Source: Flavobacteriaceae bacterium
Lineage (GTDB): Bacteria; Bacteroidota; Bacteroidia; Flavobacteriales; Flavobacteriaceae
Length of the DNA stretch: 64,000 nt
Direction: 5' to 3'
NCBI GenBank assembly: GCA_031277535.1
Contig: JAITMD010000021.1
Span: 124,001 to 188,000 of the forward strand
Shown here in pieces: positions 17,744 through 25,968 of this stretch. Within the stretch, counting starts at the first letter, position 1, and the number at the start of each line of letters is the position of its first letter. The notes beneath the pieces were generated by a model. That model was not told the DNA's origin. It worked only from the letters and a program-made list of their open reading frames with translations, and did not search any database. A program made the position numbers and the translations under genes.

Positions 17744-18316
17744 CTATTTTTTTTCAATACTCTTCTTTCTTAGTCTACTCAATGTTTCAGGGGTAACGCC
17801 AATGATAGAGGCAATGTATTGATGAGGTACTTCATTAAAGAGATAACCGAAATAGGTCATAAAATGCAAGTAACGCTCTTCACTATTTAAAGCAATAAAA
17901 TTGTAGATGCGCTGTTCCATTTGTTCAAAACAATGACCAATAAAATGTCTTTCTTTTTCGGGCCAATGCTTGATGTGTTGGTATAAGATATTGTAATCTT
18001 TGATTTTTATCTCATATACCACAAGATCTGATAATGCCTCTAAGTTCCATTTTGTTTTGTTGCCAAATAACCAAGCGCCTAAATCAGTAACAAAGTAATT
18101 AGGTATACATATCCATTGAGTAATCTCTTTGCCCTCATGATTGGCATAGGCTCGAATGTAACCTTTTACCAAGAAGTAGAGCGATTGGCAAGTCGTGTCT
18201 TGGTGTACCAAGATTGTTTGCTTGGTATATTTCTTTTCTTCAAAATAAGTAGCTGCAAATTCTGCTTCAGCAGCAGTTAATTGCAACATCTGTTGTAAGG
18301 ATAACTGTAAAGACAT
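17744..18316 (-). CDS. Crp/Fnr-family transcription regulator
   Basis: The 190-residue protein has an N-terminal cyclic-nucleotide-binding-like beta barrel (QTILVHQDTTCQSLYFLVKGYIRAYANHEGKEITQW) and a C-terminal helix-turn-helix with IIGVTPETLSRLRKK. The phosphate-binding cassette of true cAMP receptors is not conserved. This compact layout, ending just after the recognition helix, is typical of Bacteroidota Crp paralogues of unknown ligand. It is followed by the SRPBCC gene, a plausible target. Confidence 0.85.
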   Translation of the reverse strand: MSLQLSLQQMLQLTAAEAEFAATYFEEKKYTKQTILVHQDTTCQSLYFLVKGYIRAYANHEGKEITQWICIPNYFVTDLGAWLFGNKTKWNLEALSDLVVYEIKIKDYNILYQHIKHWPEKERHFIGHCFEQMEQRIYNFIALNSEERYLHFMTYFGYLFNEVPHQYIASIIGVTPETLSRLRKKSIEKK

Positions 18317-18331
18317 AAGGCTAATATAAAA

Positions 18332-18358
18332 AAAAACGCCTTGTGAAAAGGCGTTTTT
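18332..18358 (-). terminator. intrinsic terminator of the DUF4369 gene
   Basis: AACGCCTT-gtga-AAGGCGTT stem followed by a T run on the minus strand, 5 nt past the stop codon of the DUF4369 lipoprotein gene. Confidence 0.85.
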
Positions 18359-18362
18359 ATCA

Positions 18363-19121
18363 TTAGTTTGTTTCAGACGTAGCTTGTGTTGTCGTAATTT
18401 TTTGTTCTTCAGCTTTACGCTCTTTAATAAACTCTCCTAAATCTTTACCATATTTGTTCTTTAAGATTTGAGGTGTCAAAGAGTTGTAAATAGTATCTAA
18501 ATATTTGATATTTCGATCATATAATTCTGTTAGAGCAATATAAGGCGAAACATCAGCATCTTTATGTACTACTGCAAAGTTCACAGCATTTAAGTATCTT
18601 CTGGCCAATAGTTTTCTGTTAACCGCTAATAAACTATCTTTTTTTGCCATGTTGTTTGCTTTTTCTGCATTGAAAATTTCAACAATCAAGTCATTTTGTT
18701 TATCAACTATTAAGGTACGAGATTTAATGTATTCATTAAATAAATCGTTGTTTTTAGAACCTGTAACTTTAGCATCTTTATAAAAACCTGCTAAGGTAGT
18801 ATTGATTGTCATTTCACCTGGTTCAGCAAAAAACATCAATTGATTGTCAATTGATTTAGATTGACCTCTATCCAAAGTTAAAAAGAATACTTCTGGCGAA
18901 TCAATATTTAATTTGAAATTAAAGTTTGAATCAGTCCCATTAACAACTATTGAGTCAACAATAGCATATACTGTATCTTTTACTTGATGCAAGTACAATT
19001 TACCTTGTTTTAGTCCATCTACTTTTCCTGTAACGGTTAGATTTCCAGTTTTAGAATCTTTGTTACAAGAAGTAAATAATGCACCACCTGCAATTAAAAG
19101 AGCAAAAATAAGTTTCTTCAT
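18363..19121 (-). CDS. DUF4369-domain lipoprotein
   Basis: The 252-residue protein has a lipobox signal (MKKLIFALLIAGGALFTSC) and then the DUF4369 pattern GNLTVTGKVDGLKQGKLYLHQVKDT and GEMTINTTLAGFYKDAKVTGS. In many Bacteroidota this domain precedes a TlpA-like thioredoxin domain; here the C-terminal half is helical and charged (KKDSLLAVNRKLLARRYL) and no CxxC is present. It is therefore a stand-alone or truncated relative, probably anchored to a membrane facing the periplasm. Function unknown. Confidence 0.8.
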   Translation of the reverse strand: MKKLIFALLIAGGALFTSCNKDSKTGNLTVTGKVDGLKQGKLYLHQVKDTVYAIVDSIVVNGTDSNFNFKLNIDSPEVFFLTLDRGQSKSIDNQLMFFAEPGEMTINTTLAGFYKDAKVTGSKNNDLFNEYIKSRTLIVDKQNDLIVEIFNAEKANNMAKKDSLLAVNRKLLARRYLNAVNFAVVHKDADVSPYIALTELYDRNIKYLDTIYNSLTPQILKNKYGKDLGEFIKERKAEEQKITTTQATSETN

Positions 19122-19126
19122 ATGTA

Positions 19127-19450
19127 TTATTTGAATAGGTCTAATCCTGGAATATTTGGCATTCCATCTTTTGCAGCAACAGCTAATTCTGCTTCGTTTA
19201 TATTTGTTGCTTTTTCAATGGCGCGGTTCAAGACCATTACCAAATAATCTTCCAACTGTTCTTTGTCTTCCATTAAATCATCAGCAATAGTAATTGAGCG
19301 GATTGTTCTATTAGCAGTAAGTGTTACTTGCAATAGTCCATCATTACTTTTGTCATCGATTAGTACAGTGTCTAATCTCTTCTTTGTTTCTTCAATTTTA
19401 GCTTGGGTTTCTTGTAATTTACCCATCATTCCCATTAGGTCGCCAAACAT
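19127..19450 (-). CDS. YbaB/EbfC-family nucleoid-associated protein
   Basis: I start at 19450 ([19 protein letters not shown]); the track start at 19555 lies upstream of the likely promoter and adds 35 residues unlike the family. The 107-residue product has the YbaB layout: a long N-terminal helix, a three-strand sheet ([18 protein letters not shown]) and a C-terminal helix ending in [11 protein letters not shown]. YbaB dimers bind DNA and are often encoded next to dnaX/recR; here the neighbour is a DUF4369 lipoprotein gene 6 nt downstream. Confidence 0.88.
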   Translation of the reverse strand: MFGDLMGMMGKLQETQAKIEETKKRLDTVLIDDKSNDGLLQVTLTANRTIRSITIADDLMEDKEQLEDYLVMVLNRAIEKATNINEAELAVAAKDGMPNIPGLDLFK

Positions 19451-19477
19451 AATTAATCGTTTAATTGTTTTCAATAG

Positions 19478-19485
19478 CAAATGTA
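19478..19485 (-). promoter_or_regulatory. -7 box for the YbaB gene
   Basis: CAAATGTA reads TACATTTG on the minus strand, an exact TAnnTTTG match 28 nt before the chosen start at 19450. It argues against the longer track start. Confidence 0.5.
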
Positions 19486-19595
19486 TTAAAATCTTTGAAG
19501 TTTTATATACCTTAATTTGCTTGTGTAATAGGTTTAAATGCAAAGGACATGCCAAAACTTAATCTACATCAAGTGTAGATAAGCGTAAGAGGTGT

Positions 19596-19603
19596 TATTT
19601 TTG
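19596..19603 (+). promoter_or_regulatory. -7 box for the 19,640 acetyltransferase gene
   Basis: TATTTTTG fits TAnnTTTG and lies 37 nt before the start codon; no -33 element is clear. Confidence 0.35.
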
Positions 19604-19639
19604 TAAAACAGAATGAAATAATAATCCAAATCCATAGCT

Positions 19640-19957
19640 ATGAAAGAAGAATTCGTAAATTTAGAAGTGAATAAAAATGTTGATACCAAAAGATTTGAAT
19701 TAACAGTAGATGGTTATACCGCTTTTATAGATTATGCAGAAGAAGGTAATATCATTAAGCTAATCCATACTGAGAGTCCAGAAGAGTTGGCAGGTAGAGG
19801 TGTGGCAACAGCTTTGATAGAAAAGAGCTTGATGTATATAGAAGAAAACAACTATCAATTGTTCCCTTTATGTCCATTGGTGTATGCTTATATTAAACGT
19901 CATCCAGAGTGGAAAAGAGTGGTATCAATAGATTTTCCTGCTTACGATAAACTTTAA
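19640..19957 (+). CDS. small GNAT-type N-acetyltransferase (Acetyltransf_CG-like)
   Basis: The 105-residue protein is a minimal acetyltransferase with FIDYAEEGNIIKLIHTESPEELAGRGVATALIEKSL and PLCPLVYAYIKRHPEW. The cysteine in the PLCP motif is the conserved one of the COG2388 family. Acetyl-CoA binding is through the GRGVA loop. The substrate is unknown for the whole family. It ends 12 nt before an NAD(P)H-dependent FMN reductase gene and is probably co-transcribed with it. Confidence 0.85.
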   Translation: MKEEFVNLEVNKNVDTKRFELTVDGYTAFIDYAEEGNIIKLIHTESPEELAGRGVATALIEKSLMYIEENNYQLFPLCPLVYAYIKRHPEWKRVVSIDFPAYDKL

Positions 19958-19969
19958 TACCCAAATAGA

Positions 19970-20500
19970 ATGAAGATAATAGGATTTGCAGCAAGTACAT
20001 CAAGTAGCTCTATTAATAAGAAATTAGTTGAGTATAGTGCTTCATTTTTAACAGAAGGTGAGGTCGAAGTCATTGATCTAAATGATTATAAAGTACCTAC
20101 TTTCTCAGTAGATGAGGAGAAAAATGGTTTTCCTGATGGAGCAAAGCGTTTCTTAGAGAAGATAAAAGAGTCTGATGCTATTATTTGCTCTATGTCTGAA
20201 CACAATCGCAATTGGACAGCTGCATTTAAAAGTTTGTTTGATTGGTGCTCTCGTATAGAGTTAAAGTTATTTCAAGAAAAATCAATGTTTGTCATGTCAA
20301 CTTCTCCTGGAGGGTATGGAGGACAAAATTCACTGAATATCGCTAAGACAGTATTTCCAGCTTTTGGAGGACAGATTAAAGATACTTTTGCACTACCTAA
20401 GTTTTACGAAAACTTTGATGAGGTGAATGGTATCATTAACACAAAGCTTGACGAAGAACTAAAAGAAAAACTAAAGAAGTTTAGAAGTGAACTTCACTAA
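19970..20500 (+). CDS. NAD(P)H-dependent FMN reductase-family protein
   Basis: The 176-residue flavodoxin-like protein begins KIIGFAASTSSSSINKKLV, the FMN-phosphate loop, and has SMSEHNRNWTAAFKSLFDW and MSTSPGGYGGQNSL, the flavin-ring contacts of the NADPH_FMN_red family. Members reduce quinones, azo dyes or chromate in vitro; the physiological role is usually unknown. It is second in an operon with a small acetyltransferase and is closed by a strong terminator. Confidence 0.85.
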   Translation: MKIIGFAASTSSSSINKKLVEYSASFLTEGEVEVIDLNDYKVPTFSVDEEKNGFPDGAKRFLEKIKESDAIICSMSEHNRNWTAAFKSLFDWCSRIELKLFQEKSMFVMSTSPGGYGGQNSLNIAKTVFPAFGGQIKDTFALPKFYENFDEVNGIINTKLDEELKEKLKKFRSELH

Positions 20501-20526
20501 ATTAAATAATTATATAATTCATATAG

Positions 20527-20562
20527 AAAAGGTTAGATAAAAAATTATCTAACCTTTTTTTG
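20527..20562 (+). terminator. intrinsic terminator of the FMN reductase gene
   Basis: AAAAGGTTAGATAA-aaa-TTATCTAACCTTTT hairpin extended by a T run. Confidence 0.9.
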
Positions 20563-20773
20563 TTTTTATAGCGATTAAACTCCTTTTTGCAGCTATTAAA
20601 ATGACTATGAGAAGTCTTTTTTTGCTGATTACTACTTTATTTCCCTTTTGTAAAGCTAAATTTTAAAAAAAATACTACTTTTTTTGAGTCAACTAAATGA
20701 TTTTTATATCATAAGTAGTTGTTTTTTAGTTGTTTGAGTGTTTTTTATTTATTTCGGTTACATTTTTAGACAG
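20563..20773. other. T-rich non-coding stretch
   Basis: No gene is seen. It contains TACTACTTTTTTTG at about 20,673, which recurs at about 58,472. Both occurrences lie a few hundred bases or less from a dispersed-repeat copy, but on different sides relative to that copy's orientation, so they need not belong to the same unit. Confidence 0.35.
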
Positions 20774-20917
20774 GCTATCACCTCAGTATTTACCGTACTT
20801 ATGCGTGAATTGTTCGACAATTGTAGGACAATACGTCGAGTTTAGTGCAGTAGAGAAGGTGTTTGTCCAAGGATTGTCCTTTTACTGTCCTCGTATTGTC
20901 CTTCTATTGTCCTCTAA
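20774..20917 (+). repeat. dispersed intergenic repeat, copy 2, with tandem TTGTCC units
   Basis: The copy reads CTCAG...TTATGCG...TTGTTCGACAATTG, then GGACAATACGTCGAGTTTAG, then four TTGTCC-type units about 11 bp apart (ATTGTCCTTTT, ACTGTCCTCGT, ATTGTCCTTCT, ATTGTCCTCTA). Its block GGACAATACNTCGAGTTTAGT matches copy 3 at 20 of 21 positions, and the surrounding 90 bases align as well. GGACAAT can pair with any of the ATTGTCC units. Confidence 0.7.
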
Positions 20918-21102
20918 AAGCATATCAATCCTATTTTGAGTTCAGATTTTAGTAGTAGTCATCTTAGTAGTATTTTAGAGTATTATCATTCTTTTACTGA
21001 AGAGATAGGAGATACTATTAGATGTGTTATTGGCGTTATAATTATTCATTCTGCAGAGACTAACTATCAGGAATGAAAAGTGTTTTTGTTAGTAATAACT
21101 AA

Positions 21103-21131
21103 TTGGTTACTAAATGAATTCTGTATCTTTA
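21103..21131 (+). promoter_or_regulatory. candidate promoter of the S41 peptidase gene
   Basis: TTG at 21103 and TATCTTTA at 21124 are 18 nt apart; the -7 box departs from consensus only in its last base, and the start codon is 29 nt further on. Confidence 0.45.
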
Positions 21132-21159
21132 AAAACAATAAAAACAAACTAATAATACT

Positions 21160-22857
21160 ATGAGAAAGATTTTCTTCTTATTTACCTTGCTATTTTGCAC
21201 AATCACTTTTGCACAAAAGAGTGATACTACTTTGCCTGATACAGAACACTTGATTAGAGTTTGGGGCTTAGTAAAATACAAACATCCCAATGTAAGTAGA
21301 GGTGGTTATGATATGGATCAAGAGTTTCTGAAAGCTTATACTAATGTTCAAAAGCTGAATACAAAAGAGGAGCTAAATACTTTTTTAATACAGTGGATTA
21401 AGCAGTTTGACTCTTCTAAACGTGTTGTAAAAAAAGAAGAGTTTAAAGGCAATGAAGATAAGCGATTTAAAGGCAATGCAAGGTTTGAATGGATAGATGA
21501 TGATAGTTATAATGCGGAGCTAAAGGGGATTTTAACTGCACTAAGAGACAATGCGAATGTAGGAGAGTATTACTTAGGGCTTCATAGTATAAGTGGTTTT
21601 TTAAAGATAGAAAATGAAAGAGCTTTACCTGACTTTAGCAATGAGAATGAAAGCCATCGTGTGCTATTTTTATCTTCGTTTTGGAATACCATGCGTTATG
21701 CTAATGTGAATATATATTTGACATCTACTCCTTGGGATGAGGTATTGACTACTTTTATTCCATTGGTAAAAGATAAAAAAGGAAAGGATTTTGAATATTT
21801 AAAAGATGAATTGTCTGCTGCTTTAAATGACTCTCATAGTGATTATACAACAAGTAAGTATATAATTGATAATTCTAAGTATTATCCTGTATTTAGAAGT
21901 GAATTAGTAAACGATTCTTTAGTTATTACTTCTTTACAAGATAAGGATATTGCTCAAAAAGAAAATATAGCTTTAAGAGACGTTATTTTTAGTATAGATG
22001 ACGTGTCTGTGAAAGAGTATATTGCTAATAAGTTTACGAAATATATGAGTTGCTCTACCCCATCTTATTTAAAACATTATTTAAAGTATCTTTTTCCTCT
22101 TGTAAACGATAAACAGAAGTTGGCATTAGGAATAAAGAAGGTTAATGGAGATATAATTAAAACGGAGGTAAGCTTATTTGCCTTAGAAGAGTTAGGTAAG
22201 TTGAATAATTGGGCGTTTTTGTCTAAGGAAGATAAGTTTCCTATCATTCCTCAAGGTATTGGCTATTACAATTTAGATAAAGCAACACCTAAGAGTGTAA
22301 AAGAAATATTTAAGAACTTTGCTGATAAGAAAGCAATTATCTTAGACTTGAGAAATTATCCAAGGGGAATTAGTGAAAGTGATGTACCTAAGTATTTATT
22401 GCCTGAAAAGCGTAGGTTTTTAGACTTATTAGAGTGGAGTAGTCCTGCTTATGGAGAGTGGGGACAAAAAGGGGCCATAACAATGGTAGCAGACCCATTT
22501 GTGACTGGCAATAAGAATAAAAATTATTACAAGGGAACCGTAATACTATTAGTAGATCATAATACAGCAAGTAAGTCTGAGTTTATGGCTATGGCTATAC
22601 AACAAGCACCTCATTGTGTAACGATAGGTAATCAAACTTCAGGTGCGGTAATGAATAGAATGCCAGTTATTGTAAAAGATGGCACTAGAATAGACTTTAC
22701 CAGTGGAGGAGCTTTTTACCCAAATGACAGAGCATATAGTGTACAACGCAATGGGATAAAGATAGATCACATCGTGCCAGAGCAGGCTACAGGTTATAAC
22801 AGTTATAGTGTGATACAGTATGCTGTGGATTGGGCAAAGGAGAATGTTTTAAAGTAA
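21160..22857 (+). CDS. S41-family peptidase (tail-specific protease-like), exported
   Basis: The 565-residue protein has a signal peptide (MRKIFFLFTLLFCTITFAQ), a helical N-terminal domain, a PDZ-like segment (KENIALRDVIFSIDDVSVKEYI, about 265-290) and a C-terminal S41 domain. In the S41 domain DLRNYPRG, VDHNTASKSEFMAMA and IGNQTSGAV correspond to the family core, with the serine of TASKSE as probable nucleophile. The usual lysine of the GxTxGK motif is replaced (GNQTSGAV), so the base or activity is uncertain. It acts in the periplasm. The next gene starts 82 nt downstream. Confidence 0.82.
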   Translation: MRKIFFLFTLLFCTITFAQKSDTTLPDTEHLIRVWGLVKYKHPNVSRGGYDMDQEFLKAYTNVQKLNTKEELNTFLIQWIKQFDSSKRVVKKEEFKGNEDKRFKGNARFEWIDDDSYNAELKGILTALRDNANVGEYYLGLHSISGFLKIENERALPDFSNENESHRVLFLSSFWNTMRYANVNIYLTSTPWDEVLTTFIPLVKDKKGKDFEYLKDELSAALNDSHSDYTTSKYIIDNSKYYPVFRSELVNDSLVITSLQDKDIAQKENIALRDVIFSIDDVSVKEYIANKFTKYMSCSTPSYLKHYLKYLFPLVNDKQKLALGIKKVNGDIIKTEVSLFALEELGKLNNWAFLSKEDKFPIIPQGIGYYNLDKATPKSVKEIFKNFADKKAIILDLRNYPRGISESDVPKYLLPEKRRFLDLLEWSSPAYGEWGQKGAITMVADPFVTGNKNKNYYKGTVILLVDHNTASKSEFMAMAIQQAPHCVTIGNQTSGAVMNRMPVIVKDGTRIDFTSGGAFYPNDRAYSVQRNGIKIDHIVPEQATGYNSYSVIQYAVDWAKENVLK

Positions 22858-22939
22858 TTGAAGGGTGAGGATAAGTGTCTCTTATTGTTTTTATTAGTTT
22901 GATAATTAAAATGATATTTTTAATACTTAAATGACGATT

Positions 22940-23647
22940 ATGAAAAAAATAGTTATAGTACTACTATTGTTTTTAATATCTTGTATAGGATGGGCTCAGA
23001 AGAGAGTTAATGAAGATAAATTGATTCGAAGAGATAGTATATATTTCTTGAAATTAAATAAACCTTTTACTGGAATAGCAGTAAAGTATAACAAGCAGGG
23101 AAAAGTGGTAGAGGAGACTTCTATGGTTGATGGATTAGAAAATGGAGTTTATAAAGCGTATTATGATAGTGGTAAACTTAAAGGAATTGCTACTTTAAAA
23201 AACGGTAAGGTTGAGGGAAACTCATGGTTGTATTTTGAGGATGGAAGAATACAAGGTTTTATGAAAATAATAAATGGGTTACAAGAAGGAGTTTCAAAGA
23301 TGTATTACGACAATGGTCAACTTTTAGTTGAAACGTATGCAGAAAAAGGAAAGTTAAATGGCCCAATGAAACGATACTATGAAAATGGACAATTGGAGAT
23401 AGAAGTGACTTATAAGGATGATGAGTATCATGGTATCAGAAAAGTATATTATGAGAATGGCAATGTTGATTTTGAGTACCATTATGTAGATGGCTTGAGA
23501 GATGGAGAGTATAGGGATTATTATAAGAGTGGTCAAGTGAAGCTTTTAAGGGTTTATCGAAAAGATAAGTTGGTTGGAAAAACAATTTATTATGATAGAC
23601 AAGGGAATGTAATTGAAAAACTGAAAGAGGAAGATATAGAAGAATAA
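22940..23647 (+). CDS. exported MORN-variant repeat protein (YwqK family)
   Basis: Starting at 22940 gives a clean signal peptide (MKKIVIVLLLFLISCIGWAQ); the ATG three codons upstream is also possible. The rest is about eight copies of a 22-24-residue repeat with core YY-(D/E)-(S/N)-G-(K/Q)-(L/V), for example KAYYDSGKLKG, KMYYDNGQLLVE and KRYYENGQLEIE. YwqK-type proteins are often annotated as antitoxins from one Bacillus system, but in Bacteroidota they are usually exported proteins of unknown role. No toxin gene is adjacent. Confidence 0.85.
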   Translation: MKKIVIVLLLFLISCIGWAQKRVNEDKLIRRDSIYFLKLNKPFTGIAVKYNKQGKVVEETSMVDGLENGVYKAYYDSGKLKGIATLKNGKVEGNSWLYFEDGRIQGFMKIINGLQEGVSKMYYDNGQLLVETYAEKGKLNGPMKRYYENGQLEIEVTYKDDEYHGIRKVYYENGNVDFEYHYVDGLRDGEYRDYYKSGQVKLLRVYRKDKLVGKTIYYDRQGNVIEKLKEEDIEE

Positions 23648-23688
23648 GAATATTCTATCTTCGTTCTGAATATAAGAGAGTACTAACG

Positions 23689-24201
23689 ATGAACCACACA
23701 ATAGCCAACTTTTCTAATTGGGAAGAAGCCGAAACACATATCAGTAATTTATATTGTTGGAGTAACTCTAAAAGTGTAAATTCTGTTCTTTTAGAAGAAG
23801 AAGTGTCTTTACTACTTATTGCTGAGAATACAAATGCAGCAAATGATATCAACCAATTTGACTTTGGTTATATATCGAAAGTAGTTGAAACTATTGATGT
23901 TTATATAGAAGATGCTATTGAGGGAATCAAGAAAGAGTTGGAACATAATCCTATTCTGTTTGGAGTAAAGCAAGAGCAGGTTGTGGATTATTTGAATATT
24001 ACCAATAAAGACTTTCCTGTGGCTATGCCTAACGTTACATTTTATCCTAATAATGAAATGTATATACAGTTTTATGATGCTAACTTTCCGAATATTGAGT
24101 CTGGACTTGGGATAGGTGTATGTTTTGAAAAGGATAGAGTGACTTCTGTAGATATTCCAAAGGCAGATGAAGATAATATGATTGATCAAGATTTAAGGTA
24201 A
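23689..24201 (+). CDS. hypothetical protein
   Basis: The 170-residue soluble acidic protein is not one I recognise. It has an N-terminal WEEAETHISNLYCW segment, a helical middle (VVETIDVYIEDAIEGIKKEL) and a C-terminal strand-rich part (MYIQFYDANFPNIESGLGIGVCFEKDRV). The end of this part resembles the fold of small immunity or SMI1-like proteins, but only loosely. It lies 41 nt after the MORN-variant gene and is convergent with the HxlR gene, sharing a terminator. Confidence 0.6.
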   Translation: MNHTIANFSNWEEAETHISNLYCWSNSKSVNSVLLEEEVSLLLIAENTNAANDINQFDFGYISKVVETIDVYIEDAIEGIKKELEHNPILFGVKQEQVVDYLNITNKDFPVAMPNVTFYPNNEMYIQFYDANFPNIESGLGIGVCFEKDRVTSVDIPKADEDNMIDQDLR

Positions 24202-24278
24202 AAGAGAAAATACAACAAAGTAGGTTGTATGGAAATTGGTAAGAAAAAGATGGATAAAGAATAGCTTTAGAAATAACG

Positions 24279-24313
24279 AAAAGGTCAGAAGTATTCACCT
24301 CTGACCTTTTTTG
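24279..24313. terminator. bidirectional terminator before the HxlR gene
   Basis: AAAAGGTCAGA...TCTGACCTTTT stem with flanking A and T tracts, between convergent genes. Confidence 0.88.
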
Positions 24314-24319
24314 TATAAA

Positions 24320-24661
24320 TTACATTTGTTTGTGTTCTCTCTCTATTTGTTTTTCTCCCCATTGTTTGAGGTATTCGATAAAAGGCATTAACTCTTTGCC
24401 TACTTCGGTTAGAGAGTACTCTACTTTAGGTGGTACTTCATGATACACTTTTCTAAAGACAAGGTTGTCATCTTCTAATTCGCGTAAGGCTTGTGTCAGC
24501 ATCTTGGGTGTGACATCTGATAGAGCTTTGCGCAACTCCCCATATCTCATGATGTTTTTTGTGTGTAGATACCACAGCAGTCGCCCTTTATATTTACCTC
24601 CTATACGCTTAAAAGCGTAGTCCACAGGGCAAGAAGGTTCGTTAGGTAATATTTTTTTCAT
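24320..24661 (-). CDS. HxlR-family transcription regulator
   Basis: The 113-residue winged-helix protein has the family start SCPVDYAFKRIGGKYKGRLLWYL, the recognition region VTPKMLTQALRELEDD and the wing VYHEVPPKVEYSLTEVG. The single N-terminal cysteine is at the position used by redox-sensing members such as HypR and YodB. It is divergent from a quinone-oxidoreductase-like gene, the classic arrangement for HxlR regulators that respond to electrophiles. The 129-nt gap between the start codons contains the likely operator. Confidence 0.9.
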   Translation of the reverse strand: MKKILPNEPSCPVDYAFKRIGGKYKGRLLWYLHTKNIMRYGELRKALSDVTPKMLTQALRELEDDNLVFRKVYHEVPPKVEYSLTEVGKELMPFIEYLKQWGEKQIEREHKQM

Positions 24662-24735
24662 AAAAAGTAAAAAATAAGATACTGAGTATCACTATTAGTA
24701 TGTTTTAGGTGTGTAAGGTACAAAAAAGTGCATAC

Positions 24736-24766
24736 TTGACAGGTAGGTACTACTTAAATACTTTTG
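24736..24766 (+). promoter_or_regulatory. promoter of the zinc-free alcohol dehydrogenase-like gene
   Basis: TTG at 24736 and TACTTTTG at 24759 are 20 nt apart, and the start codon follows 25 nt later. The inverted repeat AGTATG...CATACT (24,696-24,736) overlaps the -33 element, placing a possible HxlR site on the promoter. Confidence 0.55.
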
Positions 24767-24790
24767 CTATTGAAATCAAAAAGACATAAT

Positions 24791-25738
24791 ATGAAAGCAA
24801 TACATTTGAATAAAGCAGGAGGAATAGAAGAGTTACAATACGTGGAAGTACCTCAGCCTGTTATCAAGCCGACAGAGGTATTAGTAGCAGTAAAAGCAAT
24901 AAGTATTAATCCTGTAGATGTAAAGGCAAGAGCCTATGAGGGGGTGAAACAATGGATTTTCGGAGGACAATCGCCAGTGGTTTTAGGTTGGGATATCGCA
25001 GGGACGGTAGTTGAGGTAGGAGACGAGGTAACAGCATTAAAAGTTGGAGATGAGGTATTCGGGATGGTTAACTTTTTTGGACAAGGAAATGCGTATGCAG
25101 AATATGTGGCAGTACCAGCTACACATTTAAGTTTATTACCTCACGGAGTTACTCATACAGAAGGAGCAGCTATAGCAATGGTTGGTTCTACTGCTTATCA
25201 GGCATTGGTAGATGTGGCAAAAGTAAAACAAGGAGATAAGGTATTAGTACACGCTGCATCAGGTGGAGTGGGACATGTAGCTGTACAAATCGCTAAGGCT
25301 TTTGGAGCTCATGTAATTGGTACTTCATCTGCTAAGAATAAAGACTTTGTCTTAGCAATAGGAGCGGATGAGCATCTTGATTATACAACAAGAGTTTTAA
25401 GAGAAACAATAAGTGATGTAGATATTGTGATTGACACGATACAAGGTAATACTCTATTGGAGTCTGTAGCTGTAGTACGCCCAGGTGGGGTTATCGTTAC
25501 CTTGCCTTCTCCTGAGATTAGTGAAGAGGCTTTAGTATTGGCAAAAGATAAAGGGGTGACAATCGCCTTTATGATGGTAGAATCAAAACAAGAAACGATA
25601 AATGCTCTTGCTCAATTAATGGCTAAGGAAGTAGTAAAACCTATCATTGCTCAGGTATTTGTATTTGACGAGATGGGACAAGCTCATTTGGCTGTAGAAA
25701 CAAATAGAACAGTAGGGAAAGTGGTAGTGGTTTTGTAA
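24791..25738 (+). CDS. NADP-dependent oxidoreductase, quinone-reductase branch of the MDR family
   Basis: I use the ATG at 24791 (MKAIHLNKAGGIEELQYVEV); the track start adds nine residues that overlap the -7 promoter box. The 315-residue protein has the GroES-like start with SINPVDVKARAY, the cofactor motif VLVHAASGGVGHVAVQIAKAFGAHVIGTSS and no zinc-binding cysteines. It is thus the zinc-free quinone-oxidoreductase type that reduces quinones or alkenals with NADPH. Control by the divergent HxlR regulator is inferred from the arrangement. Confidence 0.88.
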   Translation: MKAIHLNKAGGIEELQYVEVPQPVIKPTEVLVAVKAISINPVDVKARAYEGVKQWIFGGQSPVVLGWDIAGTVVEVGDEVTALKVGDEVFGMVNFFGQGNAYAEYVAVPATHLSLLPHGVTHTEGAAIAMVGSTAYQALVDVAKVKQGDKVLVHAASGGVGHVAVQIAKAFGAHVIGTSSAKNKDFVLAIGADEHLDYTTRVLRETISDVDIVIDTIQGNTLLESVAVVRPGGVIVTLPSPEISEEALVLAKDKGVTIAFMMVESKQETINALAQLMAKEVVKPIIAQVFVFDEMGQAHLAVETNRTVGKVVVVL

Positions 25739-25756
25739 TTAAGAATTCAAAATTAA

Positions 25757-25795
25757 GAATGTGTGCTTATAGTTATAGGCATACATTCTGTTTTA
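25757..25795 (+). terminator. probable terminator of the oxidoreductase gene
   Basis: AGAATGTGTGC...GCATACATTCT (one mismatch) followed by TGTTTT. A second hairpin TTGTAGG...CCTACAATTTTTT lies at about 25,841-25,876. Confidence 0.6.
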
Positions 25796-25968
25796 ATGTA
25801 AGGATGGTTTATTAACAGTGTCACCCAAATCACATAACACATTGTAGGGCATATTACTATATATCCTACAATTTTTTGATTATTTGTTTTAATTAGAGGC
25901 TGGAATGGCGCATGTCACATATTTACAACTTTGAATTCATGTGATTGAGGTTTGTCATATGATGAGAG

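Noticed and set aside
20860-20917. CRISPR-like array from the TTGTCC units
   Set aside because: Units are only about 11 bp apart with no spacers of 30 or more bases and no cas genes.
20730-20939. Plus-strand ORF of 69 residues across repeat copy 2
   Set aside because: It is made from the repeat itself; no such protein would be expected and the frame is interrupted in copy 3.
22940-23647. YwqK-family protein as an antitoxin
   Set aside because: The name comes from one Bacillus locus. Here the protein has a signal peptide, no toxin is adjacent, and an exported role is more likely.
23812-24189. Minus-strand ORF of 125 residues
   Set aside because: Antisense to the hypothetical gene 23,689-24,201, whose frame has balanced composition and sits correctly spaced after the MORN-variant gene.
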